A DNA stretch of 64,000 bases from Entoloma clypeatum (taxonomy: Eukaryota; Basidiomycota; Agaricomycetes; Agaricales; Entolomataceae): positions 1,612,001 to 1,676,000 of the forward strand of contig OY751486.1 of assembly GCA_963565915.1 (NCBI GenBank), given 5' to 3'. The number at the start of each line of letters is the position of its first letter. The stretch's first letter is position 1. Under the pieces are notes generated by a model. It ran no database searches. It was not told the origin of the DNA and worked only from the letters and a program-made list of their open reading frames with translations. Below are positions 30,273-40,742 of the stretch, piece by piece. The position numbers and the translations under genes are program-made.

Positions 30273-31684
30273 TGTTATGCTTAACAAACCGTTCCAAGGT
30301 TCGGGCAGAGTATGCAGGAAAGTGGAAAGGCGAAGAGCAATGTGATTGCTAAATCTAAGGAATCTACTACAGTACAAGAGGTTTATATAGGTACTGACTA
30401 TAGGCGATAGCGGATGAGTCAGTACTACGGAAGGCAGTGCGCATGAGTAAGGCGACTGCGGAAGGCTATGTACAGTGAGTAAGCTGACTGCGGAAAGCGA
30501 GTCAGCGCGGGAGCGAAGTATACTAAAGGGGATGACGAAGTAATGTAATGAGTCAGACTGGGATAGGGAATAGCACGGGTATGGGTACCCCGCGCGGGTC
30601 ACGGGTACGGGTATCCACGGGTACGGGTACGGGTCGTGATTTCGCAACCCGCAACCCGTGACGGTACCCGTCACACGTCACGCTCTGACGTGGCTGCGCA
30701 CCACCACTGCCGTCTCCACGGCCGCTCCCTCCTGTCTCCGACGGCTTCAAGTCGAGCCCAACAGCATCCAGTCGAGACCAATGGCCGCTCCCCGTCTCCG
30801 ACGGCTTCCATTCGAGCCCAACGGCCGTCTCTCGCCGCCAACGGCCGTCTCTTGCCCCAACGGCCGCCCAACGCCCTCCAGTCGCGTCCAACGGCCACCT
30901 CTCGCCCCCAACGCCCCCCAACGGCCACCACTTCGCGCCGAACGGCCATCCAACGGCCGTCTACCGCCCCAACGACGCCTCTCGCCTCCTCCCGCCCCCA
31001 ACGGCCCCCACATGCGCCCAACGGCCGTCTATCGCCACCAACGGCCCCCTCTTGCCGCCAACGCCCTCCACTCACGCCCAACGGCCCCCACATGCGCCCA
31101 ACGGCCCCCACACGTGCCCAACGGCCGACTCTTGCGCCCAACGGCCACGACGCGCCCCCTCTCGCTCCCAACCGCCGCCACTCGCTCCCAATGCCCTCGA
31201 ACAGCCGCCGCTCGCCACCAACGGGCACCTCTCGCGCCCAACGGCCGCCACTCACCGCCAATGCCCGTGACTCGCGCCCAACGGCCGTCTTTCGGGGAGG
31301 GGCTGGGAGGATGGGGCTGGGGACAACAAGTCCCCAGCAGGGTGTAGTATGACGCGTGCATGCCGCACGCGTCTCGTAGTTTTTTTTTTTGTAGTTTAAT
31401 TACATTTTTTTTGTCTACTGCGAACACCCGCGCGGGAACCCGAACCCGTCGCTACCCGCGCGTACCCGCGCTCCATCTACCCGCGGGTCGACGGGTTGCT
31501 ACCCGTGCGGGTACGGGTACGGGTCGGCATCGCGGTACCCGCGGGAGTACCCGTGCCATTGCCTAGACTGGGAATCGAAGGTTGCGAAAGTAGACATTAG
31601 ACATAGTGAGTTCGTAAGAGGGCGCTGAGTTGGGCCGATAAGTAAAAGATATGACGTGGTCCTCATACCGTAGAGTCCGTAACA
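30273..31684 (-). repeat. Gypsy-1 copy B 5' LTR, interrupted by a hAT-type MITE
   Basis: LTR parts 30273-30563 and 31574-31684, plus one copy of GACTGGGA. Sense TATATAAA at plus 30382-30389. The insertion lies in U3, upstream of the TATA box on the sense strand, so it could alter expression of this copy. Confidence 0.95.
30564..31565. mobile_element. M1: hAT-type MITE filled with a CCCAACGGCC minisatellite
   Basis: 1002 bp with an 8-bp target duplication GACTGGGA (30556-30563 and 31566-31573), the hAT hallmark. Ends are imperfect inverted repeats, TAGGGAATAGCACGGGTA against TAGGCAATGGCACGGGTA. Subterminal arrays of CGGGTA follow (about 30575-30650 and 31430-31550). The centre (about 30700-31290) is a G+C-rich minisatellite of roughly 18-22 bp units with the core CGCCCAACGGCC. 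All long frames here are repeat artefacts. Intact CpGs and a perfect TSD inside a young LTR mean very recent transposition. Confidence 0.9.
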
Positions 31685-31689
31685 TTTGT

Positions 31690-32945
31690 GAGGCTGAAAT
31701 TCCTGGTGGACTGCTCTGCAATGTTCAGATAAGCTGCATGTAAGTCAAAATCTCGGATCAGGTGAAATTCTGGAATACCGTGCATAATTTGCAGCCATAA
31801 CACCAGCCGGCGGCGCTCCTTCAGCATCGGCGAGAACAAACACATCATTTCCAATGTCGATCTCACTCTCTCCAATTTTGTTCATCTTCTCCAAAAGGAA
31901 TTCTTTATTCATGCGCGGAATCTTTGTTAATGCAAGCCAGATCGCAATATGGGCAATGATGGTATTTGGAAGTTTTTTGCGAAATAACATCCACACAAGG
32001 GAAAACACATGAGAACTTTTGTGGTCTAGTTGCGCAACTTCGGAGGGGGGGAATCACTTTGAGAGCAGATTTCGCACCCAATGAAACAAAGGAGCACTTT
32101 GAGCTCCTGCTGAAAATCCCAGCTGCACTAATTTTCCAGGATCTTCCAGCTGTTGGACACCATTTTAACTGAGGCAAGTTCAGAATTCTGTGGCGACTTA
32201 CCTGAATACTTTTCCTGTGTCCCACAGCTCTTTTGATGACCCCGTCAATCCATTCCAGAAGGTGTTTGTTGCCACAGAAATTCCGAATGACGACCGCAAC
32301 GAGATTGCCACTTTCATCAACAACTATTGCACTCTTGTCAGCAGCAATGTCAAGCTGAAGACTCGCCAAATCAAGCCGCGCGATAGGTTTTCACTTGCCC
32401 TGTTTATCTGGGAGTTTCCCATTCTCGAGATGGCCTCTCCACTTTTTGTCGATCTTGTCAGTTTCGATTATCCAATGATCTGCGGGGGGGTAAGATCTTT
32501 GCAGCTTTATAACCCGAATAATCTCCAAAGAATCAAGGAATCTTGATTTGTCTTCGTCGTCCCAATCCAACCCAATGTCATGAAGAAAGCGCCGCTTCCG
32601 ATTCCTTTTGGCTTCTACCCAGCGCTTCCTCATCTGAAAAGCCTGGGCTACTAGGCTGTATTTCCCCTTAACTGGATGGGGAGCTTGTGCGAACCAACCC
32701 ACGAACTCCGCAAAAAACTCAGGACTGCCTGCTGGAACTTCGGCCCCCAGTGGCGGTGCTGCTGGCTTGGAGGCGGGGAATTCAGCGTGATGCTGCCAAT
32801 AGCGGTATAGTACTGCGCTGGCAAACAATGATTGAGCTTCGCTTGTGGTCGCGCCCACCAGGAGCTCCAAGAGGTCTGGATCATTTTCGACGGTTGAAAA
32901 AAGTGCAGATTGCTGTGTTTTGGAAAATTTCAGCTTCTTCGCCAT
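31690..32945 (-). pseudogene. 5' part of the host gene split by Gypsy-1 copy B
   Basis: Starts at ATG 32945 (MAKKLKFSKTQQSALFS) and runs 184 codons to about 32391. A region LDIAADKSAIVVDESGNLVA with NKHLLEWIDGVIKRAV continues, then a real intron (minus-strand GTAAGT near 32205 to CAACAG near 32155) and an exon LEDPGKLVQLGFSAGAQSAP. Further on, after frameshifts, come LVWMLFRKKLPNTIIAHIA, APPAGVMAANYARY and HAAYLNIAEQSTRNFSLTN, directly at the insertion point. The spliced structure shows a host-type gene, probably of a mushroom-specific multigene family. It is dead through frameshifts and the 7.6-kb insertion. Function not assigned. Confidence 0.6.
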
Positions 32946-33441
32946 TGGGCGAGATCAGTGTTGATTAACCCCAAGACCATGACTAGCCTGGTTCGGAACT
33001 CTTATCCAAATGGTCACGTGTCTAGCTGAGGCAAGGCTGACCAGTGTCGGACTTTTTGCAAGAAGTTAACTTCACTGAAATTCTCAGCAAAGTTGGCGCT
33101 GAAGTTTCAAGGCAAGGATCCATCCCAGGAGGCACGGTTCGCGGCACCGGAGACCTAGATTCCACCGCCATGCCTCTCCCTTCCACCATCAGCAAAACCT
33201 TTTCGCCGCCGAGTGCCAGGTCCAGGCCAGCCAACCTTGAAGTCCGCTGAAACCTTGAATAACTTCCCGCACGATCAGCCGCACCTAGGTCATCATTGCA
33301 CCAGGTGGGGCCCGTGCAAGGGTGCCAGGCCCAGCACCCATCGGGTCTGCGCCTAGCCTTTGCCCTGCCGCTGCAGCCACGCATTTTTAAGGCCCAAAAC
33401 CAAAAAAAAAGACATGACTAATAATTCTCAACTTTGTCCAG
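32946..33441. other. Unassigned intergenic DNA before the NDC1 pseudogene
   Basis: Short overlapping frames on both strands lack recognisable motifs. TGACTAAT followed by TTTGTCCAG (33414-33441) reads as a branch point and acceptor of an intron upstream of the NDC1 exon, so earlier exons may have been here but are not identifiable. Confidence 0.35.
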
Positions 33442-34290
33442 GCGGCACTCCTAGCAGCAATATTTGCTACACTTGTCGTGCCAATCGCCTCTTTCATCTT
33501 TGCTTTTGCTTTTGCGCGAGCGGCGCTGCCAGCGCTACACCGACTTCCCCTGCTCCCCCGACTTCTCTGGCCTGTCACAGCCCACTTCCTTCGGGGATCA
33601 TGGGCTGTATCCCTCCCATTCACACACAGCTTGCTGTTGTGCAGGGCATGGTTCATGGCATATACAACGATTTCTGCATAGGAGCTCTCCAATATTCTCT
33701 TTGGCGCATCTACCTCTCAGGTAATTGTTATTGTTATTATATGTGCATTTTTTTCATTCCTGAACCCAAGATATTCGCAGCCCACTGTAGGAGCATCAGC
33801 AACTCCAGAGCCCCACATCGCTCTCATGTCCGGTATCTCCTCATCTGGCCCCGTCTTCCGATATTTTGCATGCGCCGAACTCAAACCTTTAGCCTCCGAC
33901 CATTTATCCTCAACATCCGCAATCCAGCGCGGCAATCTCTTCAATGACCAAAAGTACAACCCGAGTCCATGATCTCACCTCGCGTGGAAGAGCCTCCTCT
34001 GCCTTGGCCATGACTATCAGCTTCTCCTTCGCAGAGGCGCGCCACCACCGCCACCCCCAGCACCATCCGTTCCGGCACCCTTGTCTGCGGGTCTAACACA
34101 GATCAAGGCGACCCCAGTTCCGCTGATCCGGAAGCTGGTGCTCCAATCGGGGAAGCAGACATTGCCACCCATAAAAACCGCATTGGTGGACTGGCTTCGG
34201 ATGGACCGTTAGCGCAGGCAGCGGCAGCTGAGGCTGCGCATATTCCGGAGCTTTTCAGGTCCGTTGAGGCTGCAGTCTTGGCGGCCCTGA
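33442..34290 (+). pseudogene. NDC1: Nucleoporin NDC1 pseudogene fragment
   Basis: NDC1 is a membrane nucleoporin anchoring nuclear pores (and spindle pole bodies). Exon 33442-33720 encodes two hydrophobic segments (AALLAAIFATLVVPIASFIF and a second around FLRGSWAVSLPFTHSLLLC). A 60-bp intron (33721-33780, GTAATT..CGCAG) follows in phase. The next exon gives PHIALMSGISSSGPVFRYFA, LFNDQKYNPS, then DYQLLLRRGAPPPPPP, and after a one-base shift DGPLAQ and AAHIPELFRSVE, all in the order I know from basidiomycete NDC1. In-frame TAG (33679-33681) and TGA (33970-33972) stand where Trp codons are expected. It retains an intron, so it is a DNA-level duplicate. N- and C-termini are absent. Confidence 0.75.
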
Positions 34291-36101
34291 CCTGACACAT
34301 GTTGCCGCCCGTGCTCGCCCGCTGCTCTCTGCCCCCTCCCAAAGCCCGGTTTCTATGCTTGCAGGGCCCTCAGCCGCTCTGGGATACAGTGGACGTGTTG
34401 ACCCTTAAAAGCATGCCGCTCGCTAACGAGTCCACTGGCCGCAGTCACTCCGGTCCTCGACTCTCCGGACCGCGGTTCGGACCTGGACTGAACCCTAGGT
34501 CCGGGGTGCGGGTCCTCATCTGGCGGACTCGGACCTCCTTAGAGGTTCGGGTGCAGTGGTTGGGTTGGAACGGCTGAGGATGACGTTCAGGACGAATACG
34601 GCGCTGACTGCCGGCGACTACCGCTGCCTGGGCGTTGGCAATTGGTGTTGATCACAACACATACACACTGGCAGAACATGAATGCCAATCACCCACCTCT
34701 CCACTATGCCCTCACCGCTCCCATCCACTTGCGATAGACCACGCCTCATCCAACATCCCCATCGCCCTTGCCATTCCCCTATGACAACGGGAAACCACAC
34801 CGGCTAGCCCCTGTAGCTCATGCACTCGCTTACTAGCAACTGCGAATAATGGACCATGCTAGGTGTCACCCGAATGGCGGCCACTCAGGTGATTAAGTGA
34901 TGATGCTAGTTTTACTCTGTATTTATATCATGTAGGGGTTTCTCGCACTGCAGTGAAATGGTGGGGGAGAGCCAGAAAATCGGCGATTTTGAGCTGAAAA
35001 TTTGGGTCTGGACCTGGACTGGACCCCTAGTAGGTGAGGAACTCACATACAAACCATCCTAGTAGTCCGAGTCACCGTGATTGTAGCAGACCACGGTTTC
35101 AATTGACCTGAACCTGCAAGCATAGTACCTGCGACGGGTATTGAACAGTTTGCCCCTCCCAGAAAAGGCAATATAACATGACCAAACATGGATCATGTGG
35201 GTGTCGCCGACAAGTGGCTTCATTATGGGGGACAGAGAAACCTTGGTAAGCATGCTTGTAAGTTGAAATTGATACATATCTGTGCTTATCCTCATCAGAG
35301 TATGCCAACCATAGATCATGCAGACACACAAGATATCTCTTAAAACAAGATGTTGAGATGTTTACCTTGTCCAAAATTATGACTTGTAAGTTGAAATTGA
35401 TACATATCTGTGCTTACCACCATAAGAGTATGCCAACTGCAGATCATGCCGACATGTGATTGTATCTCTTATAACAAGATGTTGAGCGAATTCCCTACCC
35501 AACATCATGACTTGGGGATTAATTGCCATGGCCTGGCCAACAGAATTATGACCTTCAAGATGCAATCTTTGCAATTCTGTTTTCCCTGTCCAATCTTTGA
35601 GCAAAATCTTTGGGAAGGTATCAAGTAATACATGCTCATATCTTACTTAAACATGTGATTTGGGTTTGTCAGCTACACCTAGGAATATCTATGTCCCTCC
35701 ATTTTTGTGATGATTGTCTTTCCTCACTCTCCCCTCGCCGTGTTGAAGTGGAGTGTTGTGATTTCACCACAACGTGTTCTTCATGTCGCGGTCACATTAC
35801 TATAATACATAAACATTTCTGCTCCCTTATATACTACAAGGGTATGACCCGTGCTGTATGGCGCGGGCATGAGAAAATGTGCCATATGGCCATCAGCAAA
35901 CCCCGATTTGCACTATAGTTGCCCATAACAAACAAACAAACACCATAGGCATCTATAGCAATAGGTGTCTATAGCAAACCATAGTACCCATAGTGCATAG
36001 TATTGCAGAGCTCTAGCCCATAGTCAACATAGTCACCAAGCACTGTAGAACACTAGTTCCATAGCAGTAATGCTACTTGCAAGAACTTGTATTCTCATTT
36101 T
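34291..36101. other. Non-coding stretch containing a tandem duplication at 35255-35500
   Basis: Two copies of about 128 bp start at 35255 and 35383. Both begin CTTGTAAGTTGAAATTGATA and contain GAGTATGCCAAC and ACAAGATGTTGAG. 35930-36050 is rich in CATAG words. No credible gene. Confidence 0.6.
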
Positions 36102-36173
36102 ATACATGGCACAGGCATAGATAACCTGTGAGGGTCATGGGTATGGGGTAGTCACAGGTACAGGTATGGGTCG
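36102..36173. mobile_element. Left end of a second M1 MITE, cut by Gypsy-1 copy C
   Basis: GGCACAGGCATAG, then GGGTCATGGGTATGGGGTAG and TGGGTCGTG, corresponds to the left end of the intact M1 copy at 30564, with ACGGGT decayed to ACAGGT at CpG sites. The other half resumes at 41971. Confidence 0.75.
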
Positions 36174-36541
36174 TGTTATGCGTAACAAACCGTTCCAAGG
36201 TTCGGGCAGAGTATGCAGGAAGATGGAAAGGCGAAGAGCAATGTGATTGCTAAATCTAAGGAATCTAGCTATAGTACAAAGGGTTTATATAGGTACTGAC
36301 TATAGGCGATAGCATATGAGTCAGTGCTGCGCAAGGCAGTGTATCTGAGTAAGATAACTGCGGAAGGCAGTGCGTCTGAGTAAGACGACTGCGGAATGAG
36401 TCAGACCGCTGCGGAAAGCGAGTCAGCGCGGGAGCGAAGTATACTAAAGGAAATAAAGTATAATACGATATGTGTAAGCGGGGGCCGATGAGTAAAAGTG
36501 GAAAAGTAAGCGTATACGTCCGTAGTCGTTAGTCCGTAACA
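36174..36541 (-). repeat. Gypsy-1 copy C 3' LTR
   Basis: 368 bp, TGTTATGCG...CGTAACA on plus. It shares the first 100 bp and the repeated ACTGCGGAAGGC units with the A/B LTRs, but has a different U3 end. Confidence 0.95.
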
Positions 36542-36578
36542 TGTTCCTCTCCTCAAGGTCTGTGTCCTCACAGACTAC

Positions 36579-36947
36579 CTATTCCCATCCGTCGTTGCCA
36601 TTCGGATCGGCCCAGGTAGGGTCAGCTCGGTTGCCCCAGTCCTTTACCAGCTCATCGTTTACCGCTGTGGCAAACTCTAAACCTCGAACGGCGAGGCGAA
36701 GGCGTCGATTCTCGACGGCAAGGGTGTTGGTATAAGTTTTGAGGATAAGTTTTTCCTCGGCGGTGGGGGTGGTTGGCAAATCGGATAGGGTATGGAGGCG
36801 GATATGCATCTGCCTGTGGAGAATGTCGGCAACGGAGGTTTCGAGCGCATGGATTTGATCGCGCATAGAGAGCGCTTCGCCAATGAGGGTGGTGATGGTG
36901 GGGTTGAGATCGGAGGTAGCGGTGGAGGCGGCGGTGATGTTGGACAT
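36579..36947 (-). CDS. Gypsy-1 copy C ORF4 (122 aa)
   Basis: Intact ortholog of the copy B ORF4. The central ALSMRDQIHALETSVADILH block is almost unchanged, while the N-terminal Ser/Thr part and the tail (GNRADPTWADPNGNDGWE) vary. Same length, same strand, same place between the pol stop (37065) and the 3' LTR. No known domain. Confidence 0.7.
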   Translation of the reverse strand: MSNITAASTATSDLNPTITTLIGEALSMRDQIHALETSVADILHRQMHIRLHTLSDLPTTPTAEEKLILKTYTNTLAVENRRLRLAVRGLEFATAVNDELVKDWGNRADPTWADPNGNDGWE

Positions 36948-37064
36948 GGCGGAAATGATGTTTGAAAGGTATAAGAAGAACGGCGTGTTGGGCGAGAAGA
37001 GTTGGAGCGGGGAACTCGATGTGACAGAAGTCGATGTGGGAAATGGCTCTCAGAGTTTGTTCTT

Positions 37065-40000
37065 TTATCGTGGACGCGATGGATTTTGCCGATGAAAATC
37101 TCGGATCAAGTCTTGAGCGTTCTGAACATTAGTCCGAGGTTCCCACGTGTTTTCTTCTGGGCCATACCCTTCCCATTGGACAAGGTACTGGATCTTTCCG
37201 CGGAATTTTCGAGAGTCCAGGATCGTGGAGACATGGTATTCTTCTCGTCCTTCGACGATGATCGGATCAGGGGCTGGCTTCTTTTTCTGAATGGCATACT
37301 TCGGGGTTTCGTATGGCGATAACAGGGTTTCGTTGAACACAGGGTGGATCATTTTCCAGGTTTTGGGAAGATCAAGACGGTATGCGCTAGCTCCTTTCTT
37401 CTCTAGGACTTTGAACGGTCCGTGTCGGAGGGCGTCAAGTTTCATTGAGGGACGATCAGTCCTGATGTTAGTCCCTTCCAGCCACACCTTGTCTCCGATG
37501 CGGTAATCCCGAGACGGGCTTCGTCGTGTGTCAACTGTCTTCTTCATCTGATCCTGTGCCTGTTTCAGTGCTGCGTTGGCTTCTTCTCGTGCCTGTTTGA
37601 GTTTTTTCAAGAAGTCGTTTGCTGCCGGATTGGTGTCTTCCAACACAAGTTCTCCCTTCCAAGGATGCAGACCGTAGTTGAGATAGAATGGTGTGTACTT
37701 TGTCGCTTGATGTTCTTTGTCATTGTACTGGAATTCTGCAATTGCGATCCATTCCGCCCAATCATCTTGTAGATGGTTGACAAAGTTTCGTAAGAACACC
37801 TCGGTTTCCTGATGCGATCGTTCGGCCTGTCCATCAGTCTGTGGATGGTACGCAGTGGACAGATTTCTTTTGATCCCTAACATGCGGCAAAGTATCTCCA
37901 TAAACTTCGCGGCGAACTGCGGTCCCCTATCGCTGATGATCTTCTTGGGAATTCCATGAAGTTTCCATATCTGGTCCCGATAGATCTTGGCTAATCCTTC
38001 AGCCGATAGTTCCACGGTTGTCGGGATGAGATGAAGCATCTTTGAATGTCTGTCCGTGATGACCAGAATTGCGTTCTTCCCATCAGATTCTGGTATCGGT
38101 CCCACGACGTCAATCCCTATGTCTTCCCATGGTTGACTTGGCGCGGCGTTAGGGTGCAGAGGGGCATGTCTCCTTTGGCGGCTGATCTTGTTGCGTTGAC
38201 AGGTGTCACAACCTTTCACATACTTCTTTACGTCATGTAGGATGGTGGGCCACCAGTAGGTGCGAGTGAGAAGTTCATGTGTTCGATACTGTCCTGGATG
38301 TCCTGCCACTGGTGCGTCGTGCGCTTCAAACATCAGTTCTTGGCGCAATTGTGGGTCTGGTGGAACATAGACTCGTTCTCCTGCGTAGGTGATGCCATTT
38401 TCCTGCTGGTACCAGTGAGGATTCTTCTTCAGACCCTGGGCTACTTCTGTCTCCATGCGATTCGAGGCCTTGATGCGTACGATCCATGGGTTTTCGATGG
38501 TTGTGATGTTTCCGATTTTGATGGAATCAGATGTTTCACCCCCTTCAAAGAATTGTTCCTCCGTGAACATCTCCATTTGTATCACATCTTCTGATTCCAA
38601 TCGTTTCAAAAATAGCCCCTCCTTGAGCATTTGGTCGCTGTCCTGCGGCTCGAGTTCCGTCTCATACCAGGGTAAACGTGACAGGATGTCTGCTTTCGCG
38701 TTTGTCTTCCCAGGTACATGTCGCAATTCGAAGTCATAGTCTTGTAGCTTCATCTTCCAGCGCCTCTGTCGTTGGTTTAGGTCCTGAGGACGCCGGAAAT
38801 ACTCCAGGTTTTTGTGATCGGTTAAGATCTCGAAACGTTCCTTGGCTTCAAGTAGATAATGTCGCCAGTCCTTCAGTGCTTCCATGACTGCCAAGAGTTC
38901 CTTGTCATAGATCTCGTAATTCTGTTCAGCCGCGGACATGGTCCGCGACAAGAACGCGATAGGGTGCCACTTGTCGTCTTGTTTCTGTGAGAGTACCGCT
39001 CCAATTGCATAACCCGATGCATCGGTTTCAACCCTGAACTGTCCGTCCGGTTTGGGCAATGCCAAGACTGGTGCTGTCGTGATTGCCCGTATGAGACCTT
39101 CAAATGCTTCTTGCGCCGCTGGTCCCCATGTGAATGCTGTATTTCCCGTAAGTGTCGTGAGTGGCTTTGCGATGTTTGAGTATCCTTCAATGAAGCGTCG
39201 ATAAAAGTTGGCAAATCCCAGGAACCTCTGGACTTCCTTTTTTGATGTGGGTACTCGCCAGTTCCGGATTGTGTCCACCTTTTCAGTTTCCATCTCGACA
39301 CGTCCTTCACCAACGACATATCCCAATATGGGGCATTTCGTTACTTCCCAAAGACACTTCTTCTCCTTTAGGAACAAGTCATTGTCCGACAGGATCTGCA
39401 AGATCTCTTCGGTATTCCGGGCGAGTTCTTCCTTGGTTTTACCAATAACCACTATGTCATCCATGTAAATCACACAGATGCGCCGACGGATCTGATCCCT
39501 GAATAGGCTGGCCATCATCCGAGAGAACGTTCCCGGGGAATTGCAGAGACCGAAAAACATGACCAATGGTTCAAACAATCCTCGGCTGGTCAAGAAGGCG
39601 GCTTTCCATTCGTCACCCTTTTTGATCCGCACATTATTGTATCCCCACATGATGTCCATTTTGTTGAAGTAGACTGCGTCCTTCAATACATCCAAGAGGT
39701 CGTTGATGCGTGGGAGTGGGAATTTGTCCTTAACCGTGAATTTGTTAACCGTGCGATAGTCCTGTACCAATCGTTTGGAACCGTCTTTCTTGTTAATGAA
39801 GAAGCAGGGTGATGCATAAGGGGATTTGGACGGTCGGATCTTTCCGGTTGCCAGGCCTTCATCGATGAATTCGTCCAGTTCTTCTTGCTCCTTTTGGGTC
39901 ATAGGGTACGTGTTTCCCCCTAGCTCCTTTGGTGCGTCCGCCGTAAGTTCGATGCCGTGGTCCCATTCCCTTTCCTTTGGGATCTTGTCAAAGTTTTCTT

Positions 40001-40742
40001 TTTCAAAAAGATGGGCAAAACGTTCAACATATGAGGGTCGTTTGGTTGTGGGAGGTGGTGTGGGAGTAACTGCTTCCAATATGGGGTCTCCGGGCTTCCA
40101 TTTCTGATCTGATTTCTTGGGTGCGTCCTTGTCTCGTACTTCCACCATGCGAACCCGATGTTTGCGACCATTAAGGTTAACCCTGAAATCCGAGTGTTTG
40201 GTTTGACATGTTGATGGGCACCGGTTGAATGTTACGGCGCCGGTCGTCCAATTGATTGTAGGGTTGTGGTGCACCAACCAGTCATGTCCCAAAAGCATAT
40301 CTGTTCTCCCAATGTCCAATACCATTGCTTCCATGGTTTCCTGGTGTGTTCCTAAGTCCAGCTTGACTTCGGCAAGTTTTTCTGCTTTCTGTTGTCGGTT
40401 CGGCGATCCATCCGCATTTAGGATTGATATGGGCTTTATTCCACGTGTGGGAAGGTTCTGTTCACGTACTATTCTGGGATGGATACATGTGCGTTCACAT
40501 CCGCTATCGACCTCGGGTCGAATGGCCTTTGGTCCTCGTCGTGTTTCGATCTGAGCTTGCAGCTTGATCTCTCGTCGTTTTGGAGGTTTATCTCCCTTGA
40601 CAATCTTAGTTGACGCAACGGCTCGCTTTGCAGGGATAACATAAGTTATATTGTCTGTAACTGCACCAGGCAAGCGAGTTCGTTTAATGGATAAGGGTCG
40701 CGACTTAGCGTCGTTTAATCGGACCCTTCGGGAAAATCCTTC
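37065..40742 (-). CDS. Gypsy-1 copy C Pol polyprotein, uninterrupted
   Basis: Conventional ORF of 1202 aa from 40673. The frame is open a further 23 codons upstream to a TGA and overlaps gag in the -1 frame, with no ATG at its start. Using the 1202-aa numbering: retropepsin DSG at 56-58; RT about 290-430 with Asp340 (motif A) and YMDD 403-406; RNase H from about 545 with Asp551 and TDHKN near 618; integrase H2C2 zinc site (His785, His791, Cys822, Cys825); DDE core Asp855, Asp915, Glu951 (35 residues between the last two); chromodomain at about 1140-1190 ([17 protein letters not shown]). The chromodomain directs integration to marked chromatin and places this in the chromoviruses. All catalytic residues are present, so this copy could supply Pol in trans if transcribed. 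Confidence 0.95.
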   Translation of the reverse strand, partial: EGFSRRVRLNDAKSRPLSIKRTRLPGAVTDNITYVIPAKRAVASTKIVKGDKPPKRREIKLQAQIETRRGPKAIRPEVDSGCERTCIHPRIVREQNLPTRGIKPISILNADGSPNRQQKAEKLAEVKLDLGTHQETMEAMVLDIGRTDMLLGHDWLVHHNPTINWTTGAVTFNRCPSTCQTKHSDFRVNLNGRKHRVRMVEVRDKDAPKKSDQKWKPGDPILEAVTPTPPPTTKRPSYVERFAHLFEKENFDKIPKEREWDHGIELTADAPKELGGNTYPMTQKEQEELDEFIDEGLATGKIRPSKSPYASPCFFINKKDGSKRLVQDYRTVNKFTVKDKFPLPRINDLLDVLKDAVYFNKMDIMWGYNNVRIKKGDEWKAAFLTSRGLFEPLVMFFGLCNSPGTFSRMMASLFRDQIRRRICVIYMDDIVVIGKTKEELARNTEEILQILSDNDLFLKEKKCLWEVTKCPILGYVVGEGRVEMETEKVDTIRNWRVPTSKKEVQRFLGFANFYRRFIEGYSNIAKPLTTLTGNTAFTWGPAAQEAFEGLIRAITTAPVLALPKPDGQFRVETDASGYAIGAVLSQKQDDKWHPIAFLSRTMSAAEQNYEIYDKELLAVMEALKDWRHYLLEAKERFEILTDHKNLEYFRRPQDLNQRQRRWKMKLQDYDFELRHVPGKTNAKADILSRLPWYETELEPQDSDQMLKEGLFLKRLESEDVIQMEMFTEEQFFEGGETSDSIKIGNITTIENPWIVRIKASNRMETEVAQGLKKNPHWYQQENGITYAGERVYVPPDPQLRQELMFEAHDAPVAGHPGQYRTHELLTRTYWWPTILHDVKKYVKGCDTCQRNKISRQRRHAPLHPNAAPSQPWEDIGIDVVGPIPESDGKNAILVITDRHSKMLHLIPTTVELSAEGLAKIYRDQIWKLHGIPKKIISDRGPQFAAKFMEILCRMLGIKRNLSTAYHPQTDGQAERSHQETEVFLRNFVNHLQDDWAEWIAIAEFQYNDKEHQATKYTPFYLNYGLHPWKGELVLEDTNPAANDFLKKLKQAREEANAALKQAQDQMKKTVDTRRSPSRDYRIGDKVWLEGTNIRTDRPSMKLDALRHGPFKVLEKKGASAYRLDLPKTWKMIHPVFNETLLSPYETPKYAIQKKKPAPDPIIVEGREEYHVSTILDSRKFRGKIQYLVQWEGYGPEENTWEPRTNVQNAQDLIRDFHRQNPSRPR
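40695..40739 (-). promoter_or_regulatory. Candidate -1 ribosomal frameshift signal between gag and pol
   Basis: On the sense strand the heptamer G-GAT-TTT (plus 40733-40739) sits in the overlap of gag (frame 0) and pol (-1). After a 6-nt spacer a stem GGGTC/GACCC (outer arms at 40722-40726 and 40695-40699) with a possible inner CGAC/GTCG stem begins. GGATTTA-type sites are known -1 slippery sequences in retroviruses. The same sequence and spacing occur in A (17365-17371) and B (28633-28639). Confidence 0.55.

Larger units (their letters stand above)
24024..31684 (-). mobile_element. Gypsy-1 copy B, recent insertion with nested hAT-type MITE
   Basis: LTRs 24024-24425 and 30273-31684 (the latter interrupted at 30564-31565). 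Perfect 5-bp TSD TTTGT at 24019-24023 and 31685-31689. I count only two differences between the LTRs, both CG to TG, so the insertion is young. Order on the minus strand: 5' LTR, ORF1, gag, pol, ORF4, purine tract, 3' LTR. It splits a host gene. Confidence 0.97.

Noticed and set aside
30700..31290. Regularly spaced repeats resembling a CRISPR array
   Set aside because: The repeats are degenerate, GC-rich, head-to-tail without unique spacers, and lie inside a MITE with an 8-bp TSD in a eukaryotic genome.
30636..31427. Long Arg/Pro/Ala-rich open frames on both strands (up to 238 codons)
   Set aside because: They are translations of the G+C-rich CCCAACGGCC minisatellite. Several frames are open at once and none has a conserved start.
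12777..31684. Copies A and B as a simple segmental duplication
   Set aside because: Copy B has its own perfect TSD in a host gene and flanks unrelated to those of copy A.
33022..33384. 120-codon minus-strand frame
   Set aside because: No motif, overlaps other frames, and lies upstream of the NDC1 pseudogene on the opposite strand without codon-level support.
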